Positions 5,427 to 7,536 of a stretch of DNA of 7,536 nucleotides are shown here, piece by piece. Location of the stretch: NCBI GenBank assembly GCA_050247255.1, contig JBFWUM010000096.1, forward strand, positions 1-7,536, given 5' to 3'. Position numbers and translations under genes: made by a program. Position 1 is the first letter of the stretch, and each line of letters begins with the position of its first letter. The notes beneath the pieces are model-generated. The model made no database searches. It worked only from the letters and a program-made list of their open reading frames with translations, and was not told the origin of the DNA. Source of the DNA: JBFWUM01 sp050247255. GTDB lineage: Bacteria; Acidobacteriota; Vicinamibacteria; Vicinamibacterales; UBA2999.

Positions 5427-6334
5427 TGCGCCTCGGGGTCATCGGCGTCGGCCACCTCGGGCGGCACCATGCGCGGCTGCTGGCGGCCATGCCCGACGTG
5501 ACGCTGACCGGCGTGGCCGACATCGATGCAGGCCGAGCTGACGAGGTCGCGGCGCAGTACGGCACGAGGCGGCTGTCGCCCGGCGAGCTCCTCGGGCAGG
5601 TCGACGCGGTGACGATTGCGGCGCCGACCGCCGTGCATGTCGAGCTGGCGCTGCCGTTTGTCGCCGCCGGCGTGCCGGTGCTGGTGGAGAAGCCGATCGC
5701 CGCGAGCCTGGCCGAAGCCGACCGCCTGCTCGACGCCGCCCGCGCGCGTGGCACCATGGTGGCGGCGGGGCACACCGAACGCTTCAACCCCGCGGTGGCC
5801 GCGGCGCTGCCGCTGATCAGCGCGCCGAAGTTCGTCGAGATTCACCGGCTCGGGACCTTCCCCGAGCGCAGCCTCGACATCGACGTGATCTTCGACCTGA
5901 TGATCCACGATCTCGACCTGCTGCTGGCCGTGCTCGGGCACGACGTCAGCTCGGTGGAGGCGGTCGGGGTGAACGTGCTGACGCCGCGTGTGGACATCGC
6001 CAACGTGCGGCTGCGGTTCGCCTCGGGCTGCATTGCGAACCTGACCGCGAGCCGGATCAGCCGCGACCGCGTGCGCAAGGCACGGTTCTTCCAGCCGCAG
6101 TCGTACGTGTCGATCGACTACGCCTCGCAGGAGGTGGAGGTCTACCGGCTCGTGCCGGCCGAGGGACGGCCGAAGATCGAGGGGGGACGGCTCGAGGTGG
6201 CCGGCGATGAGCCGTTGCGCCGCGAGCTGGTTGATTTCGTTACCGCGGTGCGCGGCGGGACACGCCCCGGCGTCAGCGGCCAGGATGGACGCGACGCCCT
6301 GGCGCTGGCCACGCGCATTGCCGAGCTCATGTGA
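5426..6334 (+). CDS. Gfo/Idh/MocA family NAD(P)-dependent oxidoreductase, possibly acting on a UDP-sugar
   Basis: This is a 302-residue cytosolic oxidoreductase. The N-terminal Rossmann fold begins MRLGVIGVGHLGRHHARLLA, with the GxGxxG nucleotide loop at 7-12. An acidic end to the second strand (VADID, 30-34) favours NAD. The family motif EKP is at 88-90, with Lys89 the usual catalytic lysine. GHTERFNPAV follows at 115-124, and DLMIHDLDL at 157-165 carries the usual catalytic His161. The C-terminal half is the alpha/beta substrate domain, ending in the common HPxEEL-like helix region (LRRELVDFVTAVRGGTRPGVSGQDG). Its position between lpxI and further genes, with overlap at the lpxI end, suggests a job on a nucleotide sugar of lipid A or cell envelope. 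GnnA, which oxidises UDP-GlcNAc at C3 ahead of the GnnB transaminase, belongs to this family and is a candidate. No gnnB is visible here, so the substrate is open. Confidence 0.88.
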   Translation: MRLGVIGVGHLGRHHARLLAAMPDVTLTGVADIDAGRADEVAAQYGTRRLSPGELLGQVDAVTIAAPTAVHVELALPFVAAGVPVLVEKPIAASLAEADRLLDAARARGTMVAAGHTERFNPAVAAALPLISAPKFVEIHRLGTFPERSLDIDVIFDLMIHDLDLLLAVLGHDVSSVEAVGVNVLTPRVDIANVRLRFASGCIANLTASRISRDRVRKARFFQPQSYVSIDYASQEVEVYRLVPAEGRPKIEGGRLEVAGDEPLRRELVDFVTAVRGGTRPGVSGQDGRDALALATRIAELM

Positions 6335-6338
6335 TCCG

Positions 6339-7217
6339 ATGACGACTACCTTTGACGCCCTCACCGCCCGTATCGAGGCCGGCGACCGGCTGGCGCCGGC
6401 CGAGGTGCGCGACCTCGCGGCCGCGCCCGACATCCTGCAGATCGGCATGCTGGCCGACGCGGCCCGGCGGCGGTTGCGGGGGACCACCGTGACCTACGTT
6501 CGCGTTGCCCGCTGCGCCTTCGACCAGTCGCTGGCCGATGCCGTGCCCCCGGCCGCGCGCGAGGTGCGGCTCACCGGCGCGCCGGCGTCGCTGGCGCAGG
6601 CGGTGGCCGCGGTCGAGAGCGCCCGTGCCGTGGCCGGCGAGCGCGCGGTGACCGGTTTTTCGTGGGTCGATCTCGCGCCGCTCGGCGCCATGTCGGCCGT
6701 GCTGCCCGCACTGCGGGCGGCGGGGCTCGACGGCCTGGCCGAGCTGCCGCTCGATCGGCTGGACAACGCGGCCGAAGCACTCGATCGGCTGGTCAGCGCC
6801 GGGTTCCAGCAGCTGCGACTCACGATCGACAAGGCGGCGGGCGAGGCGCGCGAGGCGCTCCTGTTCAAGGCGGCGGACCTGCAGGATCGGTTTGCCGCCA
6901 TCCAGGCGTTGAACCCGCTGCCGTTGACCGTCAACAGCCTGCGGCCGACAACCGGCTACGACGATGTGAAGAGCGTGGCGGTGGCGCGGCTGGCGGCGAC
7001 GAACATCCCGGTGATCCAGGTGGACTGGCTGCGCTACGGGCCGAAGCTTGCGCAGGTGGCGCTGACCTTCGGCGCCGACGATCTCGACGAGGTGTCGGTG
7101 TCGGACGAGTCGCCCGACGGCCGCCGGCGCGCGCCGATCGAGGAGGTGCGCCGCAACATCGAGGCGGCCGGCTTTACCCCGGCGGAACGCGACGGCCGCT
7201 TCGCGGTCGTCCTCTGA
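6339..7217 (+). CDS. MqnE/MqnC-like protein lacking the radical-SAM cysteine motif
   Basis: The 292-residue product aligns by eye with aminofutalosine synthase (MqnE) and the related MqnC at both ends. N-terminal similarity runs through a helical lead-in (RLAPAEVRDLAA, LADAARRRLRGTTVTYV, to residue 54). C-terminal similarity is strong: TTGYDDVKSVAVARLAATNIPVIQ (204-227), then YGPKLAQVALTFGADDLDEV (233-252) and a final IEAAGFTPAERDGRF. Between them the family's CxxxCxxC cluster motif is absent. The sequence goes from VTYVRVARCAF directly to REVRLTG, and Cys59 is the only cysteine in the protein. The GGGAEI and TMMYG-type motifs are also missing, and the protein is roughly 70-90 residues shorter than typical MqnE. 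It cannot bind the usual 4Fe-4S cluster, so classical radical-SAM chemistry is excluded. The frame is intact and codon use is normal, so it looks maintained. It starts four bases after the previous gene and overlaps mqnA by one base (TGATG). Confidence 0.82.
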   Translation: MTTTFDALTARIEAGDRLAPAEVRDLAAAPDILQIGMLADAARRRLRGTTVTYVRVARCAFDQSLADAVPPAAREVRLTGAPASLAQAVAAVESARAVAGERAVTGFSWVDLAPLGAMSAVLPALRAAGLDGLAELPLDRLDNAAEALDRLVSAGFQQLRLTIDKAAGEAREALLFKAADLQDRFAAIQALNPLPLTVNSLRPTTGYDDVKSVAVARLAATNIPVIQVDWLRYGPKLAQVALTFGADDLDEVSVSDESPDGRRRAPIEEVRRNIEAAGFTPAERDGRFAVVL

Positions 7218-7536
7218 TGCGCAAGCTGCGTCTGGGCGCCGTTTCGTACCTCAACGCCCGTCCGTTGACCTGGGCGCTCGACCGCGAGCCGGAACGCTGG
7301 GACATCCGCTACGACCTGCCATCGGTGTGCGCCAACCTGCTGGCGTCTGGCGACATCGACCTCGGCCTCGTTCCCTCGATCGAGTATCTGCAGGGCGACT
7401 ATCGCTTCGTGCGCGGCGTCGGCATCGGCTCGCGCGGCGCGGTGGCGTCGGTGGCGCTCTTCACGCGCGTGCCGGTGCCTGAGATTCGCACGATCGCGCT
7501 CGACACGAGCTCGCGCACGTCGGTGGCGCTGACCAA
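7217..7536 (+). CDS. mqnA: MqnA, chorismate dehydratase (3' end cut off by the window)
   Basis: MqnA converts chorismate to 3-[(1-carboxyvinyl)oxy]benzoate, the first committed step of the futalosine route to menaquinone. The 106 visible residues show the family pattern: KLRLGAVSYLNARPLTWAL at the start, LPSVCANLLASGDIDLGLVPSIEYL (about 34-58), a VRGVGIGSRGAVASVALF segment, and IALDTSSRTSVALT at the window edge. These match the substrate-binding-protein-like fold of MqnA, including its conserved SYLN, VPSIEY and DTSSRTS motifs. The related MqnD shares the fold, but these motifs favour MqnA. The ATG at 7217 overlaps the stop of the preceding gene (TGATG), which suggests translational coupling. 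The remaining two thirds or so of the protein lies beyond the window. Confidence 0.93.
   Translation, partial: MRKLRLGAVSYLNARPLTWALDREPERWDIRYDLPSVCANLLASGDIDLGLVPSIEYLQGDYRFVRGVGIGSRGAVASVALFTRVPVPEIRTIALDTSSRTSVALT

Noticed and set aside
6207..6338. Start of the MqnE-like gene at 6207
   Set aside because: The 44 additional residues are out-of-frame sequence from inside the oxidoreductase gene. The ATG at 6339 gives the family-like N terminus.
5360..6487. A 375-codon minus-strand frame opposite the oxidoreductase gene
   Set aside because: The product is His/Arg/Gly-rich without motifs, and the plus strand encodes a full Gfo/Idh protein.

Overview
The window comes from a GC-rich, diderm (Gram-negative-type) bacterium that makes lipid A and menaquinone. 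Four things point to Acidobacteriota, perhaps the Vicinamibacteria: LpxI instead of LpxH, futalosine-pathway menaquinone genes, third codon positions that are nearly all G or C, and the combination of genes. This assignment is inference; nothing in the sequence fixes the taxonomy.

Layout. Bases 1-1904 carry the 3' part of bamA (outer-membrane protein insertase). A hairpin-forming array of 8-base units follows (about 1905-1987). It lies between the convergent ends of bamA and a small lipoprotein gene on the minus strand (1988-2425). That gene is head to head with a skp/ompH-type periplasmic chaperone gene (2496-3164). A second long imperfect hairpin of different sequence (3173-3252) leads to a single gene encoding a FabZ-LpxA fusion (3267-4523). 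A third hairpin array, built from the same 8-base unit as the first (4523-4595), runs directly into the start codon of lpxI (4596-5426). From lpxI onward the genes overlap or nearly touch: a Gfo/Idh/MocA-type oxidoreductase (5426-6334), a MqnE/MqnC-like protein with no radical-SAM cysteine motif (6339-7217), and the start of mqnA (7217 to the window end). No stretch longer than 300 bases lacks a gene, and I saw no tRNA, rRNA, CRISPR array or transposon.

How the genes work together. BamA and Skp/OmpH deliver and insert outer-membrane proteins. FabZ-LpxA and LpxI supply early lipid A steps (acyl-ACP dehydration, UDP-GlcNAc O-acylation, UDP-diacylglucosamine hydrolysis). The oxidoreductase could act on a nucleotide sugar in the same route, for example a GnnA-like reaction. 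Transcription probably continues into the menaquinone genes. The most interesting items are the radical-SAM-family protein that has lost its cluster site yet is translationally linked to mqnA, the three intergenic palindromic arrays (two of them directly upstream of genes with no Shine-Dalgarno sequence), and the FabZ-LpxA fusion.
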